A stretch of DNA of 64,000 bases from Mesohalobacter halotolerans (GCF_006120725.1 NZ_SWMU01000001.1:372001-436000); one strand, 5' to 3'. Positions 23,304 to 31,745 are shown, counted from the stretch's first letter. Notes: generated by a model not told the origin, from the sequence alone. Translations and numbers: made by a program.

Positions 23304-24958
23304 TCTTCCGTAGTTTCATTTTCTTTGTTGTCAAAAAGCTTTAAAATGGTTAGAATCTCTTTTACTTTTACTATACCATTCTCTTCAATGGGGAAGAAAT
23401 CTTCATATGTTGTTTTATTTTTAAATATGCTTTCATCTTCCATTTCATCTTTGAACACGTCATTCCACAAATAGAAAATCGCTTTGTTAATGAAACTTTT
23501 TAAAGAAATAGTGTTTTCATCAATATCTGGTTTAATGAAATAATTACCTAAGCATTTATCCATGCCAAGATTGTCATTGCTTTTTATTAACTCGTTCACT
23601 TTTTCTATAAATACTAGCCAACTAAACTTATCATTGTCTGACAATTTAACTACAAAGTTTGCAGAAGTGTTTTCATTATTGTCTCTAGAATAATTAATTG
23701 GAATATACTCCCAATCCCACCTTCTTTTAAAAGCACTATCCATAGGGAAGAGCGATTGGTCCGAAGTATTCATGGTGGCTAAAATATGGAGGTTGTCTGG
23801 CAACTTCATTTTACCGCCTTCTAAACCAAAGTCAATATTGATAAGACCTTTATCTTCATTTTCCAAAAACTCTTTTAGTTCTTTTGATGGTGTTATATCA
23901 TAGTCTGAATTTCTATCTAAAAGCTGAAATATATTGCCAAATATCTCGGCACAATTTCCTCTATTTATTTCTTCAATCACTAAATAAAACTCTTTATCTT
24001 CTCCATTTGCTATTGCGTTCCATGCATCTACATAAATTTTAGTAAGTGTTTGTGGTACAAATTCATAACGAATGGTTTCATTATCGTCATTATCTTTTCC
24101 CATTGTTGGTTTGTATCCACCTACAAAAGAAGCATAATCATATTCCGGGTGAAAGGTTACCCTTTCGGTTCTGTCTTTCGCATTCTTTTCTTTTATGATT
24201 TCATTTACTTTGTGGGATTTACCTGTACCTGGGGCTCCGTAGAATATTATATTTTGTGATTTAGATTTTAGAATATATGGTTTTGATATATCTTGGACAA
24301 GCAAAATGTCACCATAATCACTAAACCTAATGTATTCATCATAAATTGATATATGATTATTCCATATACGTTTTCTACTTGCTGAATTGATATATTTTTC
24401 CTTTTCATTTTCAAACCCTTTAATAATATTAAACACTAAAAGATTTGTATCATTGTTATTAATTGGATAATAGTTCATTTCTATTCCAAACCATGGGTGG
24501 TTTTCTCCAATTATTTCGTCAATTTCATTATAAAAATTTTCATTAGAATAGTCACTGTATTTAAATGCTTTTTTAAACTTAAATATACTACGATGTCTTC
24601 CATTAGATAAAGCATGACTTTCTGAATCATCTTCAATTAAACTAAAAAGGAATGGTGATTGTAGTTTGTGTTTAAAGAATTTTTTTTGCTTGACATCAAA
24701 AACATTAATTAATACATTTGGAAACAAGGAGCAGAGTATTAATCTCTTTTCGCCTAATGGAGAACCATATTCAAAGCTATCAACATTCTGTATTATATTA
24801 TAGACCATTCCATTTAGAATTTCAGATTGGCCTATCTTAGAATTATAAATAAATCCATTTTCTTTTGATTGCCCTGCCTCTAGATTCCATCCTGCATTTC
24901 CCCCAGGACTTTCCGTATCAGACGACTTTGTAAACATGGTGGATAAATTCAATCTCAT
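23300..24958 (-). CDS. McrB-like AAA+ GTPase restriction subunit (cassette 16)
   Basis: A 552-aa protein. Walker A is IIFYGAPGTGKSHKVNEII (about 231-249), Walker B is FYLVIEEINRGNCAEIFGNIFQLLDR, and the McrB-type signature is ILATMNTSDQSLFPMDSAFKRRW. The N-terminal 220 residues are probably the DNA-recognition part. McrB-type motors form hexamers that translocate DNA and activate the McrC-like nuclease. It lies between methylase (1 nt gap) and nuclease (4-nt overlap). Confidence 0.9.
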   Translation of the reverse strand: MRLNLSTMFTKSSDTESPGGNAGWNLEAGQSKENGFIYNSKIGQSEILNGMVYNIIQNVDSFEYGSPLGEKRLILCSLFPNVLINVFDVKQKKFFKHKLQSPFLFSLIEDDSESHALSNGRHRSIFKFKKAFKYSDYSNENFYNEIDEIIGENHPWFGIEMNYYPINNNDTNLLVFNIIKGFENEKEKYINSASRKRIWNNHISIYDEYIRFSDYGDILLVQDISKPYILKSKSQNIIFYGAPGTGKSHKVNEIIKEKNAKDRTERVTFHPEYDYASFVGGYKPTMGKDNDDNETIRYEFVPQTLTKIYVDAWNAIANGEDKEFYLVIEEINRGNCAEIFGNIFQLLDRNSDYDITPSKELKEFLENEDKGLINIDFGLEGGKMKLPDNLHILATMNTSDQSLFPMDSAFKRRWDWEYIPINYSRDNNENTSANFVVKLSDNDKFSWLVFIEKVNELIKSNDNLGMDKCLGNYFIKPDIDENTISLKSFINKAIFYLWNDVFKDEMEDESIFKNKTTYEDFFPIEENGIVKVKEILTILKLFDNKENETTEE

Positions 24959-24959
24959 A

Positions 24960-25994
24960 TTATTGACTTTGTATTTGTTTGAATATTTTATTTACAATTT
25001 TACTAACCAGATTTACATCCCAACCATTTCCTGCTCTTTTGCAAAGTTGTTGGTAGGATTGGTTTCCAAAATTAAACTCACCATCATCAAATCCCATAAG
25101 TCTGTAGTGTTCTTTTATTGATAATTTACGTACAATAAACTTTCCTTCTTTTGGTGGGTGTACAACTCTTAATGAATTATGATGTGGTTCAGTTATAGTT
25201 ATACAGGTCCCATCATGTCTAATTTTTTTATTATAAATATCTAAACATAACGACTCATTGACATTAAAATCCAATTTGTGTAATTCAATTAGCCTTGCAA
25301 TTTGTTTTTCGTTTAAAAACAAGTATTCTTCTGGCTCATCATCTAAAAAGTCTTTAAACCTATATTTTAACTCTTCTTTTTCTGGCTCGATAGTAAAGAA
25401 ATCAGGGAGTTCTCCTAGATATCCATAAATCCAAACCCTTTGTCGGTTTTGTGGTATTCCATAGTCTTTTGTATTTAAAAGTTTCCAATCAATGGAGTAA
25501 CCTAATTTCTTAAGCTCTTCTTGGATTTTTTTAAATGTTTCCTTATGCCGTTTAGTAGTTAAGCCTTTCACATTTTCTAATAAAACATGTTTAGGTCTTT
25601 TGACTTCGCATATTCTTATTATATCATAAAATAAAGTTCCTCTTATATCTAACTCTCCTTTTCCTAGTCCAGCTGATGAAAATGGTTGACAAGGAAACCC
25701 TCCCGTAAACAAATCAAAATCTGGTAAATCATATGGGTCTATTTTAGTTATATCTCCATAGTTTTTTATATTAGGGTGGTTCAATTCAAATATTTCTGAA
25801 GCAAATTTGTCATTTTCGGAAAAGCCTATGATTTCAAAGGGTACATCCGATTTTTTTAACCCATAAGACGCACCTCCATATCCCGCAAAAGCTTCAAATA
25901 CCTTTATAGTTTCAATATCTCTAATATTCTTGCTATTTTCGTTTAAAACTGAAAAAGTCAACTGAGGTTCACTTACTATATTTTCTTTACACAT
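24960..25994 (-). CDS. DNA (cytosine-5-)-methyltransferase (cassette 16)
   Basis: A 344-aa m5C methylase. Motif I is VFEAFAGYGGASYGL, motif IV is GGFPCQPFSSAG with the catalytic Cys, motif VI is LLENVKG, motif VIII is IPQNRQRVWIYGY, and motifs IX-X are RKLSIKEHYRLMGF and QLCKRAGNGWDVNL. It protects host DNA from the McrBC/LlaJI-type nuclease encoded behind it. It overlaps the HTH regulator gene by 8 nt. Motifs are complete, so it should be active. Confidence 0.93.
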   Translation of the reverse strand: MCKENIVSEPQLTFSVLNENSKNIRDIETIKVFEAFAGYGGASYGLKKSDVPFEIIGFSENDKFASEIFELNHPNIKNYGDITKIDPYDLPDFDLFTGGFPCQPFSSAGLGKGELDIRGTLFYDIIRICEVKRPKHVLLENVKGLTTKRHKETFKKIQEELKKLGYSIDWKLLNTKDYGIPQNRQRVWIYGYLGELPDFFTIEPEKEELKYRFKDFLDDEPEEYLFLNEKQIARLIELHKLDFNVNESLCLDIYNKKIRHDGTCITITEPHHNSLRVVHPPKEGKFIVRKLSIKEHYRLMGFDDGEFNFGNQSYQQLCKRAGNGWDVNLVSKIVNKIFKQIQSQ

Positions 25995-26184
25995 TGCTTT
26001 TACTTTTTAATAGTTCTTTTACGTCTACAGATAAAATGTCTGCAATAGTATACAAGTCTTCTAAACTCGGCTGTCTCACGTTACGAGCATATTCGTTAAT
26101 CGTGTTATAACTCTTTCCTGTCTGTTTGGCAAGCCAAGTCTGCGAAATTCCTTTGTCTTTTAAAACTTCTTTTATTCGGTTCAT
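25987..26184 (-). CDS. Controller-type XRE helix-turn-helix protein of the R-M system (cassette 16)
   Basis: A 65-aa protein: INRIKEVLK-type start, GISQTWLAKQTGKSYNTINEYARNVRQPSLEDLYTIADILSVDVKELL, a Cro/C1-type HTH. Small C proteins of this size time the expression of R-M genes. It leads the operon. An inverted repeat CACTA-N5-TAGTG lies 47-61 nt upstream. Confidence 0.88.
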   Translation of the reverse strand: MNRIKEVLKDKGISQTWLAKQTGKSYNTINEYARNVRQPSLEDLYTIADILSVDVKELLKSKSNV

Positions 26185-26230
26185 TTGAAACCTAAGTTTT
26201 GTTTATTCAGCGTCAAATATAGTAAAAGTT

Positions 26231-26245
26231 CACTATTATTTAGTG
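26231..26245. promoter_or_regulatory. Candidate C-box/operator of the cassette 16 R-M operon
   Basis: Inverted repeat CACTA-TTATT-TAGTG upstream of the controller gene. C proteins bind such repeats to control their own promoter. It is assigned from position and symmetry only. Confidence 0.4.
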
Positions 26246-26368
26246 TAATTGTTCATTGTCTTGTCGTGGATTGGGGAAGGGCAAGCTCTTTTGGTTTTTC
26301 AGCGTTGGGTTTTGAGCGTTGGCAAAAACCAAATGTGCTTGACCGAGCGTTGGCTTTTTTTGTATGCC

Positions 26369-26501
26369 GCACAACGGTCTCGTATAACCGTCAGTTACGG
26401 GTTAATATGCGTTAATTTTCGGTTTGACACTAACGTTAGCAATTCCGAGTGGATTCGGACGTAGTCGAATCCGCCGTAATTGCGGTTATACATTGTTGTA
26501 A
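26369..26501 (-). repeat. attC-like site of cassette 15
   Basis: 133 nt with its own body (arms CGTATAACCGTCAGTTACGG and CCGTAATTGCGGTTATAC). Left core GCACAAC closes the R-M cassette; right core GTTGTAA pairs with TTACAAC at 26994. The rest of 26185-26368 holds only the R-M leader. Confidence 0.8.
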
Positions 26502-26509
26502 AACGTTTT

Positions 26510-26974
26510 TTATTCAATTTTTATATTCAGTGCAGGTTTTTCCAATCTAAAATTGTCAGCTTTTATTAATTCAATTCCTACGATACTTTCAGACGATATA
26601 TTTTGATTTTTGTTTTCAATTAAGTATCCATTAACATAAATGTCATTTTCTACATCCAGTCCAAAAAAGGCGTTCAACTCTTTTTGGGATTTGAGCTTAA
26701 ATTCGTGATTTATATCCGCTATAATAATTCCTGCGTTTTTCTCATTTTCAATGAATAGGTAAGTAGAACCTAATTTTCTTTCTTTAAAAATATTCAGTCC
26801 TACAACTTTGTCAGAGGATATTTTGTTCAACAAGTCAATACTTCCAATTATTGTGTCGTTTATTATCAAAATTGGCTTTTCAACCTTCATTATGCTCATT
26901 TTTTTATTCTGATTTTGAGCGTAAGTCGAAATTCCTAAAATTAGCATTAAGAAGAATGTCAATATTGATTTCAT
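26510..26974 (-). CDS. Secreted protein of unknown function (cassette 15)
   Basis: A 154-aa protein with a signal peptide (MKSILTFFLMLILGISTYAQ). The segments IIGSIDLLNKISSDKVVGLNIFKE and SSESIVGIELIKADNF look like two related beta-alpha repeats, and the whole resembles the secretin/TonB short domains of flavobacterial exported proteins. No family is assigned. It is the sole gene of its cassette. Confidence 0.65.
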   Translation of the reverse strand: MKSILTFFLMLILGISTYAQNQNKKMSIMKVEKPILIINDTIIGSIDLLNKISSDKVVGLNIFKERKLGSTYLFIENEKNAGIIIADINHEFKLKSQKELNAFFGLDVENDIYVNGYLIENKNQNISSESIVGIELIKADNFRLEKPALNIKIE

Positions 26975-26993
26975 TACGTTTTTTTTAAATGTT

Positions 26994-27151
26994 TTACAAC
27001 GGTTTTGTGTATCTTTCAGTGGCGACCAAAGAAGCGCAGTCCTTTATTTTCAATCGTAAAGTTAGCAAATAAATCCCAGACTTTTGCCTGCCTGCCGGCA
27101 GGCAGGGTTTCAACTCCCAAACCCAGCCATTGAAGATACACATTGTTAGGC
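26994..27151 (-). repeat. attC-like site of cassette 14, with palindrome insertion
   Basis: 158 nt, body family B but 20 nt longer than its relatives because of the perfect palindrome CCTGCCTGCCGGCAGGCAGG at 27087-27106. Left core TTACAAC closes cassette 15; right core GTTAGGC pairs with GCCTAAC at 27816. Confidence 0.85.
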
Positions 27152-27448
27152 AACGTTTTCATCAGCGTATTGTTTTATTCCATTCAGCTCGTTTCCTTTA
27201 TTTTCCATTCCTTCTTCGATATCAAAATCGTCTTGAAGTCCAAGCCAAAACTTAGCTGAATTTCCAAAATATTTACTCAAACGTAGTGCTGTGTCAGCTG
27301 TTATTCGACGTCGTCTATTTACAATTTCAGATATTCGAGTTTGCGGAATTTTCAAATCTTTAGACAGTCGATAAGCCGAAATTTCGAGCGGCTCAAGAAA
27401 CTCGTGAAGCAAAATTTCACCAGGATGCACATTTGATAACTTTTCCAT
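27146..27448 (-). CDS. higA: HigA-type XRE antitoxin (cassette 14)
   Basis: A 100-aa protein: VHPGEILLHEFLEPLEISAYRLSKDLKIPQTRISEIVNRRRRITADTALRLSKYFGNSAKFWLGLQDDFDIE, a textbook HigA/VapI antitoxin with Cro/C1 HTH. Its stop codon (TAA) is part of the attC core GCCTAAC. It follows the toxin by 11 nt. Confidence 0.95.
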   Translation of the reverse strand: MEKLSNVHPGEILLHEFLEPLEISAYRLSKDLKIPQTRISEIVNRRRRITADTALRLSKYFGNSAKFWLGLQDDFDIEEGMENKGNELNGIKQYADENVA

Positions 27449-27459
27449 TTTCTTTGTTT

Positions 27460-27741
27460 TTAATGATAATCGATTATTTCAACTTCGCTAGCATTTCCGT
27501 TATTCCATTCAAAAATTATTCGCCATTGTTTGTTAATTCGAATGCTATAAAATCCACTTAAATTTCCACTTAATTTTTCAAGTCGGTTGGAAGGTGGGAT
27601 TCTCAAGTCAGCTATATTTTGAGAATTATTCAGCATTCTTAATTTTCGGCGCCCAATTTTTTGAATACTAATTGGCATTTTCTTTACTCGATTTCCATTC
27701 CAAATTTGTTCAGTGTTTTTCGAGCGAAAAGAAACAATCAT
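27460..27741 (-). CDS. higB: HigB-type toxin (cassette 14)
   Basis: A 93-aa RelE-fold ribosome-dependent mRNase: MIVSFRSKNTEQIWNG, LRMLNNSQNIADLRIPPSNRLEKLSGNLSGFYSIRINKQWRIIFEWNNGNASEVEIIDYH. The blocks IRINxQWRIxFxW and VEIxDYH are characteristic. Order toxin-antitoxin is the usual higBA arrangement. Confidence 0.95.
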   Translation of the reverse strand: MIVSFRSKNTEQIWNGNRVKKMPISIQKIGRRKLRMLNNSQNIADLRIPPSNRLEKLSGNLSGFYSIRINKQWRIIFEWNNGNASEVEIIDYH

Positions 27742-27752
27742 ATATTTGTTTT

Positions 27753-27773
27753 ACGTTACTAACGTCAAAGATA
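27753..27773 (-). promoter_or_regulatory. higBA promoter and operator
   Basis: Minus-strand -7 box TATCTTTG (27766-27773) directly followed by the 13-nt palindrome ACGTTACTAACGT (27753-27765), where HigA would repress. The start codon is 11 nt beyond. Confidence 0.65.
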
Positions 27774-27815
27774 AGTAAAATTTTCAAATGTTTGCAGAAT
27801 TTTTTTTTAAATGTT

Positions 27816-27949
27816 GCCTAACGGTCCGCGCATAACATAAGTGGCGACTTAAAATGCGCAAATTTTTCGGTTAAACTCTAAGTCGCTAAAAATACACAAA
27901 CCTTTCGTTTCAGCATAAATCTCGCCATTTTTGTTATGCGCTGTTGGGC
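27816..27949 (-). repeat. attC-like site of cassette 13
   Basis: 134 nt, body family D, very close to the site behind the retroelement cassette. Left core GCCTAAC closes cassette 14; right core GTTGGGC pairs with GCCCAAC at 30685. Confidence 0.87.
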
Positions 27950-27953
27950 ACAG

Positions 27954-29201
27954 TTATTTTTTTTCAATTGCTTTCTTAATTCCGAGTGCTATAGCTTTTG
28001 CCATCAATGGAGGTACAGCATTTCCTATTTGTACCATTTGTTTCGCTTTAGAGCCTTTAAATATAAATTCATCAGGAAATGATTGTAAACGAGCCATTTC
28101 TCTAACTGTTATTACTCTTGGTTCAATTGGGTGAATATTAACTCCACCATGATTTTCTTTAATGGTGCAACTGGCTTCATTCCAAGGGCATTTTTTCCAA
28201 GAATCAGAATAATTATCATAAAGACTTTTCCCTTCTGGAACAGCTGCCAGTCTTTTTTTCATTTCATCTTTATGCTTGGTTCTTACGTGATTAATTTCTT
28301 TATTGTCTTTTACCTTAATTAAGTCTTCAATTGCTTCTTTAGTTGTAACATAAGAGCCTTCTTCAATTAGTGGCGATGGGTGAAAATTTTTATTACCTGT
28401 TCTGTTTGCAATAAATATGATTCTTTCTCTTTTTTGAGGAACATAATAATCAGCTGAATTTAAAACTGTAACATTAACTTCATAACCCAATGCTCTAATA
28501 TCTTTTTTAATTTTATCTTCAACTTTTCCTTTTAGCATTGAACGTAAACCTTTTACATTTTCGGCAACTATAAATTGAGGTTGTAAATCTTTTATAATAT
28601 CAAGCATATCCTTGTATAGTGAGTTTCTTGGGTCTTCTACAATCCTGCTACCTGACATACTAAAACCTTGGCAAGGAAAACCACCTGAAAGAACGGTTAA
28701 ATCTTTTCTTTTAAGTTGTTTTTTTACAGTGTCAATAAATTTTTTCTTTATTTCAGAACTTGTTATGTCGCCTTCTATTAAAGGATGCTGGAAATTTTGA
28801 CGATAGGTCATACCTGCTTCTTTAAACCAATCTAATCCTGCAACTTGATTAAAGCCTGCCATTTCAAAACCTTTAGCCATACCTCCAGCACCACAAAATA
28901 AATCAGCAGAAGTAAAGTTATTTGATTTTACATTTTCCCATTCGTCTGATATGTCAATCCAGTTCACAATATCATTTTTTGTTGATTTTGGTATAACTGG
29001 TTCATATTTTACTTCTCTTCCATTTTCATAAATAGATAGATTTAGAAAATATTGAAGCTCACTTTCTTCAACTCTATGTACTCCACCAATTTTATTTGAT
29101 TTTATTTTACCTGCGTGAATATATCGCCTAACAGATTTTTGTGAAACGTTTAGTTTTTTTGCAACATCTTCAATTCGAAGCATTTTTGTTGTAATGTCCA
29201 T
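27954..29201 (-). CDS. m5C DNA methyltransferase with fused N-terminal excisionase-type HTH (cassette 13)
   Basis: A 415-aa fusion. Residues about 5-55 (MLRIEDVAKKLNVSQKSVRRYIHAGKIKSNKIGGVHRVEESELQYFL) form a MerR/excisionase-like winged HTH. From about 95 on is a cytosine-5 methylase: motif I TSADLFCGAGGMAKGFEMAG, motif IV GGFPCQGFSMSG, motif VI VAENVKG, motif VIII VPQKRERIIFIA, motifs IX-X REMARLQSFPDEF and QIGNAVPPLMAKAI. The HTH may let the methylase repress its own operon, as in other HTH-m5C fusions (inference). The partner nuclease lies 31 nt upstream in the same cassette. Confidence 0.92.
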   Translation of the reverse strand: MDITTKMLRIEDVAKKLNVSQKSVRRYIHAGKIKSNKIGGVHRVEESELQYFLNLSIYENGREVKYEPVIPKSTKNDIVNWIDISDEWENVKSNNFTSADLFCGAGGMAKGFEMAGFNQVAGLDWFKEAGMTYRQNFQHPLIEGDITSSEIKKKFIDTVKKQLKRKDLTVLSGGFPCQGFSMSGSRIVEDPRNSLYKDMLDIIKDLQPQFIVAENVKGLRSMLKGKVEDKIKKDIRALGYEVNVTVLNSADYYVPQKRERIIFIANRTGNKNFHPSPLIEEGSYVTTKEAIEDLIKVKDNKEINHVRTKHKDEMKKRLAAVPEGKSLYDNYSDSWKKCPWNEASCTIKENHGGVNIHPIEPRVITVREMARLQSFPDEFIFKGSKAKQMVQIGNAVPPLMAKAIALGIKKAIEKK

Positions 29202-29232
29202 AATTGTCCAATTTTGTCCAAAACTACAAAGA

Positions 29233-30645
29233 TTATTTTAAACTTAAAAGATTTCCAAAATTGAATCTGAATTTTAGTGAATTTCTTGCAGAATGAACTT
29301 GAAACTCTCCAATTGAAATTTTATTATCCATACCATATTTAACAGTTACACTGCTTTTTTCGGTAAAATCATTACTATAATCTATGTATTCTGGATTGAA
29401 ATTAATTTCCTCTAATTCTGATTTGTTTATAATTTGGGATGTGATTTCATTTTCATCTAAATAAAGTGACCATAGTAAATAATCACATTCATTTAAGAAT
29501 TTCAAATATTCTCTCAATAAAAGGGAAACTGTATTTGTATTTCTTACAAGTTCTCGAAATTTTGTTTCATCCATATTTCCTTCGTACCAACCTTTATCTG
29601 AAAAATATAAATCAAATGTTTTTGGTGATGGTTGTCCGATTTCAGGTGGACAAACTTTATAAGATTTTGATTTATTTGTTTTAACAGATAAACTATTCTC
29701 TTGTTCTAAATAGAAGTCAACACCGCTTTTACTATGACTGCCTCTTTCTCTTTTTTCAGTACCTGCATATTTAATTGGAATAAGAGGAAAAAGTTCTTTT
29801 TTGTTTTCTGAATAATGAGTGATGAAAGCTGTTAAAATTTCTTCATCAGAATTATTTACTAATCTATCGCTATCTTTTCCAGGGTCTAACTCGAAAACAT
29901 TGCAAATTGCAAGTTCAGCAGTATCTCCAAGCATTGAATTATTTATTACTTTTTCTTTTTTCAATAATGCAGGGAAATTTTCACGATGAAGCCTGATTTT
30001 ATAACCACTTCTGTTGTTATGTAATTGAAGTTCTAAAACTGTTTTACCTTTAAATTTTACAGTATTCGACTCATTCCAACTTGCAGCTGTTGGTTTTGTA
30101 AATGAAAAATCAGAAAAGTTGTATGTTAATTCAGGAAGGTCATCTCTTTTTAATATCTCATAACTGAATTGGTCTTCTTTTCTGTAAAACCAACAATTAA
30201 GATCACTAACCAATGCGTAGTCAACAACAATTGGTAATATTTCGTTTATTTTTGTTAAACAGAAATTTTTAAAATTATTTCTGTTTATTGTTTCAGCATA
30301 TAAATCACCAAAAAAGTGATTAAAGGTTTCGTCTCCCGCCTGTCCTACTACTTTTGGTGCAAACATTTTCCCTTTACCTTTAAAAGTTCTTACAGAAAAA
30401 GTCTCTTCATTTTCAAGTAAAAAATTATGAGGACACCTTGTAATATATGGTGATGTAAATTTTTTAGAGGTAGTTAAATATTCAATTGGTTTTGGTTTGC
30501 CTCTGAATATTTTGGTTATTATTTTGGACTCAATGAACGAGTTAAGTAAATTTTCATCTATCCGGCTAATAGAAATGTCATTTTCAATTTTAAAATGCAA
30601 ACAAATTGCATATTGAAAAGTCATTCCAAAAGTTTCGTTATTCAT
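29233..30645 (-). CDS. Type II restriction endonuclease-like protein with duplicated halves (cassette 13)
   Basis: A 470-aa protein made of two homologous halves of about 235 residues. First half: YAICLHFKIENDISISRIDENLLNSFIES, HNFLLENEETFSVRTFKGKGKMFAPKVVGQAG, ETFNHFFGDLY. Second half: LAICNVFELDPGKDSDRLV, SGVDFYLEQENSLSVKTNKSKSYKVCPPEIGQPSPKTFDLYF. The second keeps a PD-(D/E)xK-like D-x(n)-SVK core (GVDFYL...LSVKTN). The first has HNFLL in place of VDFYL and is probably degenerate. It precedes the methylase and is assigned as the restriction partner from context. Confidence 0.75.
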   Translation of the reverse strand: MNNETFGMTFQYAICLHFKIENDISISRIDENLLNSFIESKIITKIFRGKPKPIEYLTTSKKFTSPYITRCPHNFLLENEETFSVRTFKGKGKMFAPKVVGQAGDETFNHFFGDLYAETINRNNFKNFCLTKINEILPIVVDYALVSDLNCWFYRKEDQFSYEILKRDDLPELTYNFSDFSFTKPTAASWNESNTVKFKGKTVLELQLHNNRSGYKIRLHRENFPALLKKEKVINNSMLGDTAELAICNVFELDPGKDSDRLVNNSDEEILTAFITHYSENKKELFPLIPIKYAGTEKRERGSHSKSGVDFYLEQENSLSVKTNKSKSYKVCPPEIGQPSPKTFDLYFSDKGWYEGNMDETKFRELVRNTNTVSLLLREYLKFLNECDYLLWSLYLDENEITSQIINKSELEEINFNPEYIDYSNDFTEKSSVTVKYGMDNKISIGEFQVHSARNSLKFRFNFGNLLSLK

Positions 30646-30684
30646 TTATTGTTTTTCTCAAATTTACGGTTTTTTCATAATTGT

Positions 30685-30818
30685 GCCCAACGGTCTGGCT
30701 ATACTCAGTGGCGTGCAAAAAAGCACTTTCGTTAGTTTTTCAATCGTAAAATTAGCAAAAAAATTGGACTTTTCACTTTAGCCCAAACCCAAGCCATTGT
30801 GTATAGCTATTGTTGTGC
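30685..30818 (-). repeat. attC-like site of cassette 12
   Basis: 134 nt, body family A. Left core GCCCAAC closes cassette 13; right core GTTGTGC pairs with GCACAAC at 31239. Confidence 0.86.
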
Positions 30819-30830
30819 ATAGTGTTCTAT

Positions 30831-31112
30831 TCAGAAGATAATTGAGATTATAATAATCATCACTAATCCTATAACAAAATTCCAAGCATTAGAAATATTA
30901 GATTTAAAAAAGTCTTTAGACCACAACTCATTTAATTTCATCAATTTGTTTAATGTCAAAATTGCGATTAATGAAAATAAATTAAGCTTAATAAGTGTTC
31001 CAATTAAATTTATAATCAGATAAGGTATTCCGATTAGAAATCCCTCAATTGTTTGCGGTGCCTCCCATATTTGGTCGGCTATAAAATCCCACTTATTACT
31101 TTTCTTAGTCAC
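30831..31112 (-). CDS. Small membrane protein (cassette 12)
   Basis: A 93-aa protein starting MTKKSNKWDFIADQIWEAPQ, with a hydrophobic stretch FLIGIPYLIINLIGTLIKLNLFSLIAILTL and a C-terminal segment NAWNFVIGLVMIIIISIIF: two to three membrane passes. No family is recognised. The 126 nt between its start and the cassette edge are rich in ATTCAG(T) like the gene-less cassettes. Confidence 0.65.
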   Translation of the reverse strand: MTKKSNKWDFIADQIWEAPQTIEGFLIGIPYLIINLIGTLIKLNLFSLIAILTLNKLMKLNELWSKDFFKSNISNAWNFVIGLVMIIIISIIF

Positions 31113-31238
31113 TCCTTTGTTTAGTTTGTCAGAACGGCAATTAATTCAGTCGCTCTTTTAATTTAACCGTAATTTAAATCATTTTATTTATTAGTCAACA
31201 CCATTTTATTCAACGTCAGTTCAGATTTTTTACATTAT

Positions 31239-31436
31239 GCACAACGTTTGGGCTCTATGTAGTGCGGGGCAAAAAAGCCAAAGCCTTTCAATTCAGCACT
31301 AACCCAAGCGAGCGATTTTCTATTTATAATTTTCATTGCTTAAATATATCCCGAAATTTCGGGACGAGCGAAAAAAAATGCCTAAGCCTTCAAATTCAGC
31401 CCATAATTCCGCATTACTTATAGCCTTGTGTTGGGT
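31239..31436 (-). repeat. attC-like site of cassette 11
   Basis: 198 nt, body family C with the same 10-nt palindrome insertion (TCCCGAAATTTCGGGA, 31349-31364) as the site of cassette 20. Left core GCACAAC closes cassette 12; right core GTTGGGT pairs with ACCCAAC at 32060. Confidence 0.85.
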
Positions 31437-31445
31437 GTAGTTTTT

Positions 31446-31745
31446 CTATTCGGCTATTCTTTTTTTCAAACCCATTCGCTCGTGTAAAATTCTTGTAATT
31501 TCGATTGGTTTCACCTTTGATTTACGATAGAAAATGATATGTCTGTTTGCTTTTAGTCCGAAAAGTTCAGGTTTAATTTTGTCATAGTTTTTTCCTAATT
31601 CTGGATTATTAGCAATGTCTTGGCAAACATCCAGAAGCATATCGTAATATCTATCAGCTTGATTTTCCGACCAATTTTCAAGCGTATATTCCCAAATACC
31701 GTTCAAGTCAGCTACAGCTTTATTGGTCAATTCATATTTAGCCAT
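31446..31745 (-). CDS. parE: ParE/RelE-family toxin (cassette 11)
   Basis: A 99-aa ParE toxin: YELTNKAVADLNGIWEYTLENWSENQADRYYDMLLDVCQDIANNPELGKNYDKIKPELFGLKANRHIIFYRKSKVKPIEITRILHERMGLKKRI. The RHIIFYR and ITRILHERM blocks are intact, unlike the truncated copy at 9741. ParE toxins poison gyrase. It overlaps parD by 8 nt. Confidence 0.93.
   Translation of the reverse strand: MAKYELTNKAVADLNGIWEYTLENWSENQADRYYDMLLDVCQDIANNPELGKNYDKIKPELFGLKANRHIIFYRKSKVKPIEITRILHERMGLKKRIAE

Noticed and set aside
26249-26464. Plus-strand ORFs across 26185-26464
   Set aside because: They cross the R-M leader and the attC-like repeat and show no protein-like conservation pattern; other plus-strand ORFs in the array that cover repeats were rejected likewise.
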